Assembly (NCBI GenBank): GCA_963726615.1
Contig: CAVSCX010000016.1
Location: 1-64,000, forward strand
Source of the DNA: CAWDZK01 sp963726615
GTDB taxonomy: Bacteria > Actinomycetota > Actinomycetes > JACCUZ01
Length of the DNA stretch: 64,000 nucleotides
Direction of reading: 5' to 3'
Part shown: positions 39,797 to 48,433 of the stretch, piece after piece
How positions within the stretch are numbered: position 1 is the stretch's first letter
How the letters are laid out: the number at the start of each line of letters is the position of its first letter
The notes under the pieces: model-generated
What the model was told of the DNA's origin: nothing
The model's input: only the letters and a program-made list of their open reading frames with translations
Databases searched by the model: none
Translations under genes and position numbers: made by a program

Positions 39797-40483
39797 TCAG
39801 CTGCCGAACGCCTGCTGGTAGGCGGCGGTCAGCTGCGGGTCGGCCGGGCCGGAGAACCCGCAGCCGTTGACGGTGCCGTCGGTCGCGGCCACCAGGTACC
39901 GCGTTCCCCGGGTGAACTCGACCCCGTCGAGGGCGACTGACGTGTTGCCGCCCGGCTGCGCGACGGTCACGACCTCCGCCCGCTGCTGAGCCGCGCTGCC
40001 GTGGTACCAGCGGTCCACCCTCAGGGTGACCTGCTCGGCCGAGACACCGGTGACGGTGCCGGCGAAAGCGACCGGCATGTCGCGCAGGAACTGCACGTCG
40101 AACTGGATGCAGGAGCCGGACACGGGGCCGCCGCCGCCGGGCACGGTGAGCGCGACGGGCGGGGCCGTGGGGGCAGGCTGGTCGCCTCCGCGCAGGGCGA
40201 GGGCGCCGGCGGAGCCAGCGGCGACGAGGACGAGCGCCGCGGCGGCCGCGAGCCAGCGGCCTCGACCGGACCGGTGCTCGTCGGGCGGGTGCTGGTCGTC
40301 GGCGCTGCTGCTGGTGGTGGGGTTCTGGGTGGTGGCCATGATGAGCTCCTCGACGTGGGCCGCTGTCGGGTCCGGCGCGTGCGCGGGGCCACCCGGCCGG
40401 GTCGGGTCGAGGCCGGTGAGTCGGCCCCGCAGCGCGTCGCTGTCGCGCTGCCGGTCGCGGCCGTCCGGCTCGTGCCCGGTCAC
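39797..40483 (-). CDS. Membrane-anchored protein coupled to the ECF sigma factor
   Basis: A 228-aa protein: a cytoplasmic N-terminal part of about 85 residues (DALRGRLTGLDPTRPGGPAH, then VEELIMATT), one membrane span (WLAAAAALVLVAAGSAGALAL) and an exported domain with two cysteines (SGSCIQFDVQFL; NGCGFSGPAD). GTG 40481-40483 overlaps the sigma stop (GTGA). The layout matches anti-sigma or regulator proteins found after actinobacterial ECF genes, though no HxxxCxxC zinc motif is seen. Confidence 0.65.
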   Translation of the reverse strand: MTGHEPDGRDRQRDSDALRGRLTGLDPTRPGGPAHAPDPTAAHVEELIMATTQNPTTSSSADDQHPPDEHRSGRGRWLAAAAALVLVAAGSAGALALRGGDQPAPTAPPVALTVPGGGGPVSGSCIQFDVQFLRDMPVAFAGTVTGVSAEQVTLRVDRWYHGSAAQQRAEVVTVAQPGGNTSVALDGVEFTRGTRYLVAATDGTVNGCGFSGPADPQLTAAYQQAFGS

Positions 40484-41097
40484 CGGGGTGCCTCCGTGTC
40501 TTCGTGCGGACCGTCCTGTCGTGCGCGTGTGTGTCCGGACGGCCCGGCAGTCTTTCCGGTGCTGTCCGGACCGTCCGGCCCGTGGTCGCCGGTGGCGCCG
40601 AGCTGGCGCCGGAGCCGCTTGGTGGCGCGGTGCAGCCGGATGCTCGCGGCGTTCGCGGTGATGCCGAGGACGACGGCCATCTCGCGGGGCTCGAGCTGCT
40701 CCCAGGCCCACAGCCGCAGGACGTCGCGATCGGTGCCGGACAGGGCTGCGAGCGCAGCGGTCAGGGCTTGTTCGGGGTCGGCGTCCCCGGCGGTCGCCCA
40801 GACCGGTTCGGGGTCGGGACGTGGCTGGGCGGCGAGACGGCGCAGCAGGCCGCGGCGACGTCCTTCGGCCCGACGAGCGTTCGCCAGGCAGCGGCGGGCG
40901 GCGCCGTAGCACCACGGCAGCGCCGCGTCGGCCGGGATGTCGTCAAGGCGGCGCCACATCACGAGCAGCGTGTCGGCGAGGACGTCGTCGACGGTGGTGG
41001 GACCGGTGCGGCGCGCCAGGTACCGGCGCAGCGGGGCGTACGTCGCCCGGGCGAGCACGTCGAAGCGTGCGCGCCGCTCGGCGTCGCCGGAGCTCAC
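40480..41097 (-). CDS. ECF-type RNA polymerase sigma factor
   Basis: A 205-aa sigma-70 family protein. Region 2 reads VDDVLADTLLVMWRRLDDIP with the -10 recognition helix; region 4 reads LWAWEQLEPREMAVVLGITA followed by NAASIRLHRATKRLRRQL. About 30 hydrophilic residues follow. GTG 41095-41097 is the chosen start. It is co-translated with the membrane protein at 39797-40483, its probable regulator. Confidence 0.88.
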   Translation of the reverse strand: MSSGDAERRARFDVLARATYAPLRRYLARRTGPTTVDDVLADTLLVMWRRLDDIPADAALPWCYGAARRCLANARRAEGRRRGLLRRLAAQPRPDPEPVWATAGDADPEQALTAALAALSGTDRDVLRLWAWEQLEPREMAVVLGITANAASIRLHRATKRLRRQLGATGDHGPDGPDSTGKTAGPSGHTRARQDGPHEDTEAPR

Positions 41098-41181
41098 ACC
41101 CCCAGTGTGTCCGGTCGCGGGTCTGGCCTTTCCCCGCCGCGCCCACCCCACCGTGGGTGGAGCGGGTGGCGAAGGGTGCCC

Positions 41182-41196
41182 GGCGGCTGCGCCGCC
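41182..41196 (-). terminator. Short hairpin after the cupin gene
   Basis: GGCGGC-TGC-GCCGCC between the cupin stop and the sigma-factor start on the same strand. No T tract. Weak candidate. Confidence 0.35.
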
Positions 41197-41280
41197 GCCC
41201 CGACCGTGCTGTGCCGGAACCCCTGCCTCCGACCGCTGCCAGCAGCCGCGAAGGCCCGGCGGCCGACCGCCCGCGGCGGG

Positions 41281-41781
41281 CTAGAAGTGCAGCCCGTGGC
41301 GCTCGACGATCGCGCGGGTGCCGTCCATGTCGGCGTCGCAGCGGTAGGGAGCGGCCATGGCGGCGAGCTCGTCGGGGGCGGGCGGCTCGGACAGCGTCCC
41401 GAGCCAGCGGAAGAACTGCTCGAGCCCGGCCGGGGAGATGACCTCGAGCACGGACGCCGGCTCGTCGCCGGCGTTCCAGAAGGTGTGCCACTGGTTGCGC
41501 GGCTTGAAGATCAGGTCACCCGGGTCGCCGACGACCTCGCGGCCATCGAGCACCGCGCCGATGCGACCCCCGAGCACGAACGTGAACTCGTCCTCCTGGT
41601 GGTGTCGGTGCAACGGGGCTGCCAGCGCGCGCGGCGCGAAGAGGTGCTGGACGAGGGCGAAGCGGCCGTCAGAGTCCTTCCCGTCGACCATGAACCGGTC
41701 GCGAACGCCGGCGGGGTCGCCCGCGACGTCACCCTCCCCCGCCGTCAGCACGCGCGGCCCCTGGGCTGCCTCAGCGGACAT
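41281..41781 (-). CDS. Cupin-domain protein
   Basis: A 166-aa single cupin. Motif 1: APLHRHHQEDEFTFVLGGRI with two His and Glu metal ligands; motif 2: GDLIFKPRNQWHTFWNAGDE with the third His. Substrate unknown; similar small cupins act as dioxygenases or isomerases or just bind ligands. Divergent from the acyl-CoA dehydrogenase. Confidence 0.85.
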   Translation of the reverse strand: MSAEAAQGPRVLTAGEGDVAGDPAGVRDRFMVDGKDSDGRFALVQHLFAPRALAAPLHRHHQEDEFTFVLGGRIGAVLDGREVVGDPGDLIFKPRNQWHTFWNAGDEPASVLEVISPAGLEQFFRWLGTLSEPPAPDELAAMAAPYRCDADMDGTRAIVERHGLHF

Positions 41782-41870
41782 GAACCCTCCTCGACCTGGC
41801 GCCGGTCCGGACTGCTCCCGGGATAGCAGCGGGGCTCCCGGCAGCGCAACGGTCGCGGCCCCTTGCCAAA

Positions 41871-41910
41871 GTTACCGGTGAGTAGCATCATTGTTGTTAC
41901 TGACGGGTAG
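41871..41910 (+). promoter_or_regulatory. Direct repeats upstream of the acyl-CoA dehydrogenase
   Basis: GTTACCGGTGAGTAG (41871-41885) and GTTACTGACGGGTAG (41896-41910) start 25 bp apart, 43-82 bp before the start codon. The pattern is like a TetR-family operator upstream of fatty-acid genes. No TetR gene is adjacent. Confidence 0.4.
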
Positions 41911-41952
41911 GTCCCGTCGCCGGACCCGTCGCACGGAAGGACCCAGCACCTC

Positions 41953-43809
41953 ATGGGCCACTACAGGAGCAACCTGCGGGACATCGAGTTCACCCTGTTC
42001 GAGGTGCTCGGGCGCCAGCGGGTGCTCGGCACCGGGCCGTACGCCGAGGTCGACGAGGACACCGCGCGGAGCATCCTGGACGAGGTCGAGCGGCTGGCGA
42101 CCGGCCCCCTGGCGGAGTCGCTGCTCACGTCGGACCGCACGCCGCCGGTGTTCGACCCGGCCACCCACTCGGTGACCATGCCCCCCGAGTTCGCGAAGAG
42201 CTACCGGGCCTACATGGACGCCGAGTGGTGGCGGATGGACCTGCCGGAGGAGCTCGGTGGCACCGTGGTGCCGCCGTCGCTGCGGTGGGCCGTGGCCGAG
42301 CTCATCCTCGGCTCGAACCCGGCCGTGCACATGTACGCGTCGGGCATGGCCTTCGCGCACGTGGTCCACCGGCTCGGCACCGAGGAGCAGCACCAGGTCG
42401 CCGAGCGGATGGTCGAGGGCCGCTGGGGCGCGACGATGGTCCTCACCGAGCCGGACGCCGGCTCCGACGTCGGCGCCGGCCGGACCCGAGCCATCGCGCA
42501 GGCCGACGGCACCTGGCACATCGAGGGTGTGAAGCGGTTCATCACCTCGGCCGAGCACGACATGTCCGACAACATCGTGCACCTGGTGCTGGCCCGGCCC
42601 GAGGGCGCCGGCCCGGGCACCAAGGGCTTGTCGCTGTTCATCGTGCCGAAGTTCCACTTCGACTGGTCGACCGGTGAGCTCGGTGAGCGCAACGGCGCCT
42701 ACGTCACCAACGTCGAGCACAAGATGGGCCTGAAGGCGTCGACCACGTGCGAGCTCACCTTCGGCGAACGGGAGCCGGCCGTCGGCTGGCTGGTCGGCGA
42801 GGTGCACGAGGGCATCGCCCAGATGTTCAAGATCATCGAGTTCGCCCGGATGATGGTGGGCACCAAGGCGATCGCCACGCTGTCGACCGGCTACCTGAAC
42901 GCGCTGGACTACGCGAAGACCCGGGTGCAGGGGCCGGACCTCACCCAGATGACCGACAAGGCCGCACCCCGGGTGCCGATCACCCACCACCCCGACGTCC
43001 GCCGCTCCCTCATGACCCAGAAGTCGTACGCCGAGGGGATGCGCGCACTGATCCTCTACACCGCCTCGATCCAGGACGAGGTGGCGCTGGCCGAGGCCTC
43101 CGTGGCCGCCGGGGACGCGGTCGACGACGCGGCGCACGACCTCGCCGTACGCCTGAACGACCTGCTGCTGCCGATCGTCAAGGGCTACGGGTCGGAGAAG
43201 TCCTACGAGCTGCTGGGGTCGCAGTCTCTTCAGACCTTCGGCGGCTCGGGCTACCTGCAGGACTACCCGCTGGAGCAGTACATCCGGGACGCCAAGATCG
43301 ACACCCTGTACGAGGGAACCACGGCGATCCAGGGCATGGACTTCTTCTTCCGCAAGATCGTGCGGGACAAGGGCCAGGCGCTGACCCGGCTGATGACCGA
43401 CATCCAGGAGTTCGCCAAGGGCGACGAGGGCAACGGCGCACTGCGGGCCGAGCGCGACCTGCTGGCCGCCGGGCTCGAGGCCGTGCAGGGCATCGTCGCC
43501 ACGATGGTGGGGTCGCTGACCGCCTCCGCCGACGAGGTCACCAACATCTACAAGGTCGGCCAGAACACCACCCGGCTGCTGCTGGCCTGCGGCGACCTCG
43601 TGGTCGGCTGGCTCTTGCTGCGCCAGGCCGCCGTGGCCACCCAGGCGCTGGCAGCCGGCGCCACCGGGCGGGACGAGGCGTTCTACCGCGGCAAGGTCGC
43701 GGCCGCGACGTTCTTCGCCCACCAGGTGCTGCCGCTGCTCACGGCCCAGCGCGCTGTCGCCGAGAGCGTGGACAACACCCTGATGGAGCTCCCGGAGGAG
43801 TCCTTCTAG
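41953..43809 (+). CDS. Acyl-CoA dehydrogenase, long form
   Basis: Oxidises an acyl-CoA to the enoyl-CoA using FAD. 618 aa, longer than the usual 380 because of a C-terminal extension as in the long-chain FadE group. Seen: MVLTEPDAGSDVGAG (FAD/substrate loop), GVKRFITSAEHD, KMGLKASTTCELTFG, and LQTFGGSGYLQDYPLEQYIR with IDTLYEGTTAIQGMDF, where the catalytic Glu is expected. The ATG follows GGAAGGACC. Flavin reoxidation partners are not adjacent. Confidence 0.92.
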   Translation: MGHYRSNLRDIEFTLFEVLGRQRVLGTGPYAEVDEDTARSILDEVERLATGPLAESLLTSDRTPPVFDPATHSVTMPPEFAKSYRAYMDAEWWRMDLPEELGGTVVPPSLRWAVAELILGSNPAVHMYASGMAFAHVVHRLGTEEQHQVAERMVEGRWGATMVLTEPDAGSDVGAGRTRAIAQADGTWHIEGVKRFITSAEHDMSDNIVHLVLARPEGAGPGTKGLSLFIVPKFHFDWSTGELGERNGAYVTNVEHKMGLKASTTCELTFGEREPAVGWLVGEVHEGIAQMFKIIEFARMMVGTKAIATLSTGYLNALDYAKTRVQGPDLTQMTDKAAPRVPITHHPDVRRSLMTQKSYAEGMRALILYTASIQDEVALAEASVAAGDAVDDAAHDLAVRLNDLLLPIVKGYGSEKSYELLGSQSLQTFGGSGYLQDYPLEQYIRDAKIDTLYEGTTAIQGMDFFFRKIVRDKGQALTRLMTDIQEFAKGDEGNGALRAERDLLAAGLEAVQGIVATMVGSLTASADEVTNIYKVGQNTTRLLLACGDLVVGWLLLRQAAVATQALAAGATGRDEAFYRGKVAAATFFAHQVLPLLTAQRAVAESVDNTLMELPEESF

Positions 43810-44062
43810 GCCGACCGCGGGCACGACGGCACCCGGGACGCTCGCGACACGCCGGTGACGTGCCGCCTGTCCGGGCGTGTCGGGAGCGGGTGGCGGGGTG
43901 GTTTCTGTCCGGGTATGCCAGGCTTTCCTCGGGCCGAACGGGTGGCGGCCGGTGTGTCGGCCGCTGTCCCGGGTACGACGACCCCGCGGCCGTCACCCGG
44001 CGGTTGCGCCGCTCGCCAGCCGCTCTCGCGCAGCACGCTGCGCACCCACACCTGGAGGAACC

Positions 44063-44281
44063 ATGGGCATCGGGGTCAGCATCTTCCTCATTGCCGTCGG
44101 GGCCATCCTGGCCTTCGCCGTCAACACCAGCGTCTCCGGACTCGACATCGCCGTCGTCGGCTACATCCTCATGATCGTCGGGGTCATCGGCCTGATCATG
44201 ACCGCCTTCATCTGGGGCCCGCGCCGGTCCGGCCGGAGCGACGTCGTCGAGGAGCGCCGGGTCTACGACGACCGCGTCTAG
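44063..44281 (+). CDS. Small membrane protein (DUF6458-like)
   Basis: 72 aa with two hydrophobic spans (GVSIFLIAVGAILAFAV; IAVVGYILMIVGVIGLIMTA) and an acidic/basic tail. Common in actinobacteria, function unknown. A GGAGGA site precedes ATG 44063. Confidence 0.8.
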   Translation: MGIGVSIFLIAVGAILAFAVNTSVSGLDIAVVGYILMIVGVIGLIMTAFIWGPRRSGRSDVVEERRVYDDRV

Positions 44282-44305
44282 GCCCACTCCCGCCCACAGC
44301 CCGCC

Positions 44306-44335
44306 GACCGGCGACCCGCACCGCGGGCGCCGGTC
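44306..44335 (+). terminator. Hairpin after the small membrane gene
   Basis: GACCGGCGACCCGC with complementary GCGGGCGCCGGTC, one bulged base and a 3-base loop. It lies 25 bp after the stop. Confidence 0.5.
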
Positions 44336-44358
44336 GCGGCGCGTCAGGAGGTGACCGC

Positions 44359-44712
44359 ATGCGCCGAGGACAGACCCGACGGACCGGTCCCCGCCCGCCC
44401 GGTCGCGGCTCCCTCGGTGTCGCCCTCGTCCTGATGGCCCTCGGCGGCGTCCTCGCCGTCGGCGTGCACCCTCCCGCCGTCGTCGAGGAGTACGTCGACC
44501 TGCTCGACCTGGGCCTGATCCTGGTCTGGTCCGGGATCCTGCTGCTCGTCATGCAGGTCGTCATGACCCGCCGATCTCGCTCGGCGCGTCGGCCCCGCCG
44601 ATCGACGTGGGACGACCGCACCGACCAGTGGTACGAGCAGGACGTGCACCGCCCCGGGTACGCCGGCCAGACGCGCCGCCTGCCGACCGTGCGCAGCCGG
44701 GAGGATCGGTGA
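44359..44712 (+). CDS. Small membrane protein (117 aa)
   Basis: Two spans (VALVLMALGGVLAVGV; LDLGLILVWSGILLLVMQVV) and a basic, Arg-rich C-terminal half (RSARRPRRSTWDDRTDQWYE). An excellent AGGAGGTGA site precedes ATG 44359. No domain recognised. Confidence 0.7.
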   Translation: MRRGQTRRTGPRPPGRGSLGVALVLMALGGVLAVGVHPPAVVEEYVDLLDLGLILVWSGILLLVMQVVMTRRSRSARRPRRSTWDDRTDQWYEQDVHRPGYAGQTRRLPTVRSREDR

Positions 44713-44816
44713 GCCCGCCCGGCCGGGCCGGACCCGGCCTCCTTCGACGGCTGTACGCCGACATGGGGGCGAGCAGCCCGGGACGCCGGGTGATGGCGAC
44801 GGCCACCGCCCGGTAG
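44709..44816 (+). CDS. Possible 35-aa ORF coupled to the small membrane gene
   Basis: GTG 44709 overlaps the preceding TGA (GTGA). The product is VSPPGRAGPGLLRRLYADMG followed by an Arg/Ala-rich end. Low confidence; coding by arrangement only. Confidence 0.25.
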   Translation: MSPPGRAGPGLLRRLYADMGASSPGRRVMATATAR

Positions 44817-44822
44817 CGGCCG

Positions 44823-46709
44823 TCAGCCGGCGAGGTGCAGCCGGAGCTCGGCCGGCGCGCCGTCGACGAGCCGGACCGGGACGCCCCAGTCCTGCTGGTG
44901 CACGTGGCACGCGGGGAACTCGACGTCCGCCGAGTCGTCGCAGGAGGCTGCCATCGCCGCAACGTGCAGCACGCCGTCGCCCACGTGTGCGTCCAGCTCG
45001 AGCCGTCGGGTGAGGCCCTCGCCGCGGCCCTCCCCCTCCCGGACCAGCCCGGGCGGTGTCGAGGACACGACCAGACGGGTGGCCGGGCCGTAGCGCTCGT
45101 CCAGCTTCTGCCCCGCCGGCGGCAGGAACACCACCTCGAGGTCGAGGGCACCCGGCGCCACTTCCGTGACCGGACGGTGGGTGCGCCGGGCGGCGCCGTC
45201 GACCAGCAGCGCCTCGTCGGGGAGCCGCACCCGGGTCAGCCGGTGGGCAGCCGACTCGACCACCACGAGGACAGCGTCGTCGCCCTCGACCAGGACCGCG
45301 TCGCTCGGCTCCGCGAGGCCGGTGATCAGCGTCGTCACCTGCCCCGTAGCCGGGTCGTACCGGCGTACCGCGCCGTTGTAGGTGTCGCTGACCGCGACCG
45401 AGCCGTCGGGGAGCACGGTGACGCCGAGCGGGTGCTGCAGCAGCGCCTCTTCCGCCGCGCCGTCGACGTGGCCGAAGTCGAACAGCCCGGTGCCGACCAC
45501 GGTCCCGACGCCGGCTTCGCCGGAGCCCGCCCCGGCGTCGACGTAGCGCAGGGACGAGGTCTCCGCGTCGGCCAGCCACAGCCGGCGCCCGTCCGCGGCG
45601 AGGCCTGAGGGCTGGGCGAACCAGGCGTCGGCGGCGGGACCGTCGAGGAGGCCCTCGTTGGCGGTCCCGGCCCAGACCGACAGCGCCGGCGTGACAGGGT
45701 CGAACCGCCAGAGCTGGTGGATGCCCGCCATGGCCACCACGACCTCGTGCAGACCGGGGGACCAGGCGAGGTCCCAGGGGGAGGACATCGGGGTCGCGGG
45801 GTCGGACTCCAGCGGTGCCGGGTCACCCTGCATCCACTGCGCCCCGGTGCCCGCGACCGTCGTGACGACGCCGTCGGCGAGCCGGAGACCGCGCAGGGCG
45901 TGGTTGACCGTGTCGGCGACCACGACGTCGTAGCCGACCCAGCCGCGCACCTCGTCGGGCAGCAGGACCATCCCCTGCGGCTCACCGAAGCGCGCGACGT
46001 CGGGGCCGCCGTCGAGCAGACCGCGCTCGCCCGTGCCGATCCGACGCAGGACCGTCTCGCCGTCCGCGGCCAGCTCGACCAGCGAGTTGTGGCCCGAGTC
46101 GCTCACCAGCAGCGTCCCGCCGGGCAGCCGGACCACCTTCCCCGGGAAGCGCAGCACCGTCGAGGCCGGCGGTGGCGCGACGTACGGGCCGTCGCCGCGG
46201 TGCAGCGTGCCTTTCGCCTCGTGCTCGCGCACCAGATCGCCCACCAGCGCGTCGAGGGCGTGGCCGTGCCCCTCGCCGGAGTGCTGCGCGACGACGTAGC
46301 CCTCCGGGTCCACGACGACGAGGGTCGGCCAGGCCTTCACGGCGTACTGCTGCCAGGTCGCCAGCTCCGGGTCGTCCAGCACGGGGTGACGGACGGCGTA
46401 GCGCTCCACCGCCGCGGCCAGGGCGGCCGGGTCGGCCTCGTGCTCGAACTTCGGCGAGTGCACGCCGACGGTCACCAGCACGTCGGCGTACCGCTGCTCG
46501 AGCGGCCGCAGCTCGTCGAGCACGTGCAGGCAGTTCACGCAGCAGAAGGTCCAGAAGTCGAGCAGCACGATCTTGCCGCGCAGCTCGCCGAGGGACAGGT
46601 CCCGTCCGCCCGTGTTCAGCCAGGTCCGGCCGGTGAGCGCGGGCGCGCGAACCCGGCCGCGCCGCAGTGGTGTCGAGGTCACGCAGGACATTCTCGGCCA
46701 CCGGGCCAC
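44823..46709 (-). CDS. Thioredoxin-like/NHL-repeat protein (NHLRC2-like)
   Basis: A 628-aa cytoplasmic protein. Residues about 25-160 form a TlpA-type thioredoxin domain with a CCVNC centre (LLDFWTFCCVNCLHVLDELR). Residues about 190-500 are NHL beta-propeller blades (VVADTVNHALRGLRLADG; VSDTYNGAVRRYDPATG). A C-terminal beta domain follows. The architecture matches NHLRC2 and its bacterial relatives; the physiological substrate is unknown. Confidence 0.88.
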   Translation of the reverse strand: MARWPRMSCVTSTPLRRGRVRAPALTGRTWLNTGGRDLSLGELRGKIVLLDFWTFCCVNCLHVLDELRPLEQRYADVLVTVGVHSPKFEHEADPAALAAAVERYAVRHPVLDDPELATWQQYAVKAWPTLVVVDPEGYVVAQHSGEGHGHALDALVGDLVREHEAKGTLHRGDGPYVAPPPASTVLRFPGKVVRLPGGTLLVSDSGHNSLVELAADGETVLRRIGTGERGLLDGGPDVARFGEPQGMVLLPDEVRGWVGYDVVVADTVNHALRGLRLADGVVTTVAGTGAQWMQGDPAPLESDPATPMSSPWDLAWSPGLHEVVVAMAGIHQLWRFDPVTPALSVWAGTANEGLLDGPAADAWFAQPSGLAADGRRLWLADAETSSLRYVDAGAGSGEAGVGTVVGTGLFDFGHVDGAAEEALLQHPLGVTVLPDGSVAVSDTYNGAVRRYDPATGQVTTLITGLAEPSDAVLVEGDDAVLVVVESAAHRLTRVRLPDEALLVDGAARRTHRPVTEVAPGALDLEVVFLPPAGQKLDERYGPATRLVVSSTPPGLVREGEGRGEGLTRRLELDAHVGDGVLHVAAMAASCDDSADVEFPACHVHQQDWGVPVRLVDGAPAELRLHLAG

Positions 46710-46774
46710 CAGCCCACCGGGCCGACGCCGGGCGTGCGGGTCGCCATCGGGTCGACACTCGACTCACAGGTGAC

Positions 46775-46813
46775 TTGACCGGTACAGATCCGTGAATTAC
46801 TGTATCGGTACAG
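46775..46813 (+). promoter_or_regulatory. Promoter with overlapping dyad operator
   Basis: TTGACC (46775-46780), 17 bp, then TACTGT (46798-46803) form a good sigma-70-like promoter. A dyad CTGTATCGGTACAG (46800-46813; arms with one mismatch) covers the -10 and start region, and GGTACAG recurs at 46781-46787 in the spacer. This looks like a TetR- or GntR-type controlled promoter for the small ORF at 46842. Confidence 0.6.
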
Positions 46814-46841
46814 AACACGCCCGAGCTGAAGGAAAGCCGCC

Positions 46842-47036
46842 ATGACCACCCTGCCCCTCGCCTCGATCCTCGTCGTTCGTCAGATCGCCGAGCGTGAGCT
46901 CACCAGCGCTCTCCCGCACGCCCCGGTTGTGCCGCACCGGTCGCCGGCCGCGCGCACGCGCGGGCCGCTGCGCCGCACCCGCGTCGCCACCGCGACAGTC
47001 CTGCACCGGGCCGCCAGCCGGATCTCGCCGGCCTGA
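46842..47036 (+). CDS. Small basic hypothetical protein (64 aa)
   Basis: MTTLPLASILVVRQIAEREL then an Arg/Ala/Pro-rich half. Preceded by GAAGGAAAG and by the promoter/operator at 46775-46813. No family recognised. It lies just before the LacI-type gene on the same strand. Confidence 0.5.
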   Translation: MTTLPLASILVVRQIAERELTSALPHAPVVPHRSPAARTRGPLRRTRVATATVLHRAASRISPA

Positions 47037-47093
47037 CCGCAGCGCGCACGCTGCTGCCTAGGCTGGACCGGGACGGGCGAGGAAGGGACGGGC

Positions 47094-48182
47094 GTGGGCC
47101 GGGTCACGCTGCAGACTGTCGCCGACAAGGTCGGCGTCAGCCGGATGACGGTGTCCAACGCCTTCTCCCGGCCGGACCAGCTGTCCGAGGGGCTGCGGGC
47201 CACGATCCTCGCCGCCGCCGACGAGCTCGGGTACTGCGGTCCCGACCCGGCGGCCCGGGCCCTGGCCAGGGGCGACGCCGGGTCGGTGGGGGTCCTGATG
47301 ACCTCCTCGCTGAGCTACGCGTTCACCGACGAGGTGGCCACCGGCTTCCTCGGCGCCGTCACGGACGAGCTGGCGCCGAGCGGCCTGGCACTGAGCCTGG
47401 TCCCCACCTCGGTGAGCGGGCCACGGGTAGCAGCCCGCGACGTGCCGATGGACGGCGCGCTGGTCTACTCCTGCCTCGGAGACTCGGCCGCTCTCGACTG
47501 GCTCGTCCGGCGCCGGATCCCGCTCGTGTACGTCGACCAGGACCCCGTCCCCGACGTCCCCAGCGTCAACGTCGACGACCGCGGCGGCGCCCGGTCGGCG
47601 GCCCAGCACCTGATCGACCTGGGGCACCGACGGGTCGGGATCGTCACCGCTGAGCGGACCGGACCGCACAACGTCCTTGTCGCGCCGGACTCCGACACCG
47701 AGCACCACGTGTCCCGGCAGCGGATGCTCGGATGGACCGACGCCCTCTCCGCCGCCGGGGTCGAGCCGCTGGTGATCCGTCAGGCGCTGTCGCCCGACGA
47801 CGGTGCCTACGGCGCGGCGACCCTGCTGCTGGAGCGGGACGACCGGCCGACGGCGATCCTGTGCTTCTCCGACGTGATGGCGCAGTGGGTGGTGCGGGCG
47901 GCGGAGGACCTCGGCCTCGCTGTGCCCGACGACCTGTCGGTGGTCGGCTTCGACGACAGCCCGCTGGCCGCCCGCATGCGCCCGGCACTCACCACGGTCC
48001 GCCAGGACGTCGCCGGCAAGGGCCGCGAGGCCGCCGCGGCGCTGGTGGACGCCATCGCCCGGGCCCAGGACGGCCGGGCACCGCACCCGCGGCACCTGCT
48101 GCTGCCGACCGAGCTGGTGGTACGGGCGAGCACCGGCCCGGTACCCGCCGAGGTGGGGAGGTCCGCCGTCACGACCCCGTGA
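47094..48182 (+). CDS. LacI-family transcriptional regulator
   Basis: A 362-aa regulator with the LacI helix-turn-helix and hinge (TLQTVADKVGVSRMTVSNAF, LGYCGPDPAARALARG) and a periplasmic-binding-like sensor domain (SVGVLMTSSLSYAF, NVDDRGGARSAAQHL, VVGFDDSPLAARMRPALTTV). The GTG start follows AAGGGACGGG. No transporter is adjacent, so the effector sugar is unknown. Confidence 0.92.
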   Translation: MGRVTLQTVADKVGVSRMTVSNAFSRPDQLSEGLRATILAAADELGYCGPDPAARALARGDAGSVGVLMTSSLSYAFTDEVATGFLGAVTDELAPSGLALSLVPTSVSGPRVAARDVPMDGALVYSCLGDSAALDWLVRRRIPLVYVDQDPVPDVPSVNVDDRGGARSAAQHLIDLGHRRVGIVTAERTGPHNVLVAPDSDTEHHVSRQRMLGWTDALSAAGVEPLVIRQALSPDDGAYGAATLLLERDDRPTAILCFSDVMAQWVVRAAEDLGLAVPDDLSVVGFDDSPLAARMRPALTTVRQDVAGKGREAAAALVDAIARAQDGRAPHPRHLLLPTELVVRASTGPVPAEVGRSAVTTP

Positions 48183-48194
48183 CGGCGGCAATCG

Positions 48195-48413
48195 CTACAG
48201 CTTGCTGAGCTTGGTGTAGGGCGCGAGCACCCTGAGCGGCCGGTCGTTGAAGTTCACGACGACCGCGTCGGCCTGGACCTCGACGACCCTGCCCATGCCC
48301 TGCTTGTCGTGGGTGACCCGGTCACCCACCTCGAAGGTCTCGACGACCGGCGGGGCCGGGTCGCGGAAGGGGCTGCCGGCTGGACGGGGGCGCGGATTCT
48401 GGGGAGGCGTCAT
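48195..48413 (-). CDS. Small CarD/Tudor-like protein (72 aa)
   Basis: Pro-rich start, then FEVGDRVTHDKQGMGRVVEV and VVVNFNDRPLRVL, a small barrel like those found at the ends of UvrD/PcrA helicases and in CarD. It could bind RNA polymerase or nucleic acid. Conserved small protein in actinobacteria. Confidence 0.7.
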   Translation of the reverse strand: MTPPQNPRPRPAGSPFRDPAPPVVETFEVGDRVTHDKQGMGRVVEVQADAVVVNFNDRPLRVLAPYTKLSKL

Positions 48414-48433
48414 CAACCCCAGTATGCGCGCCC

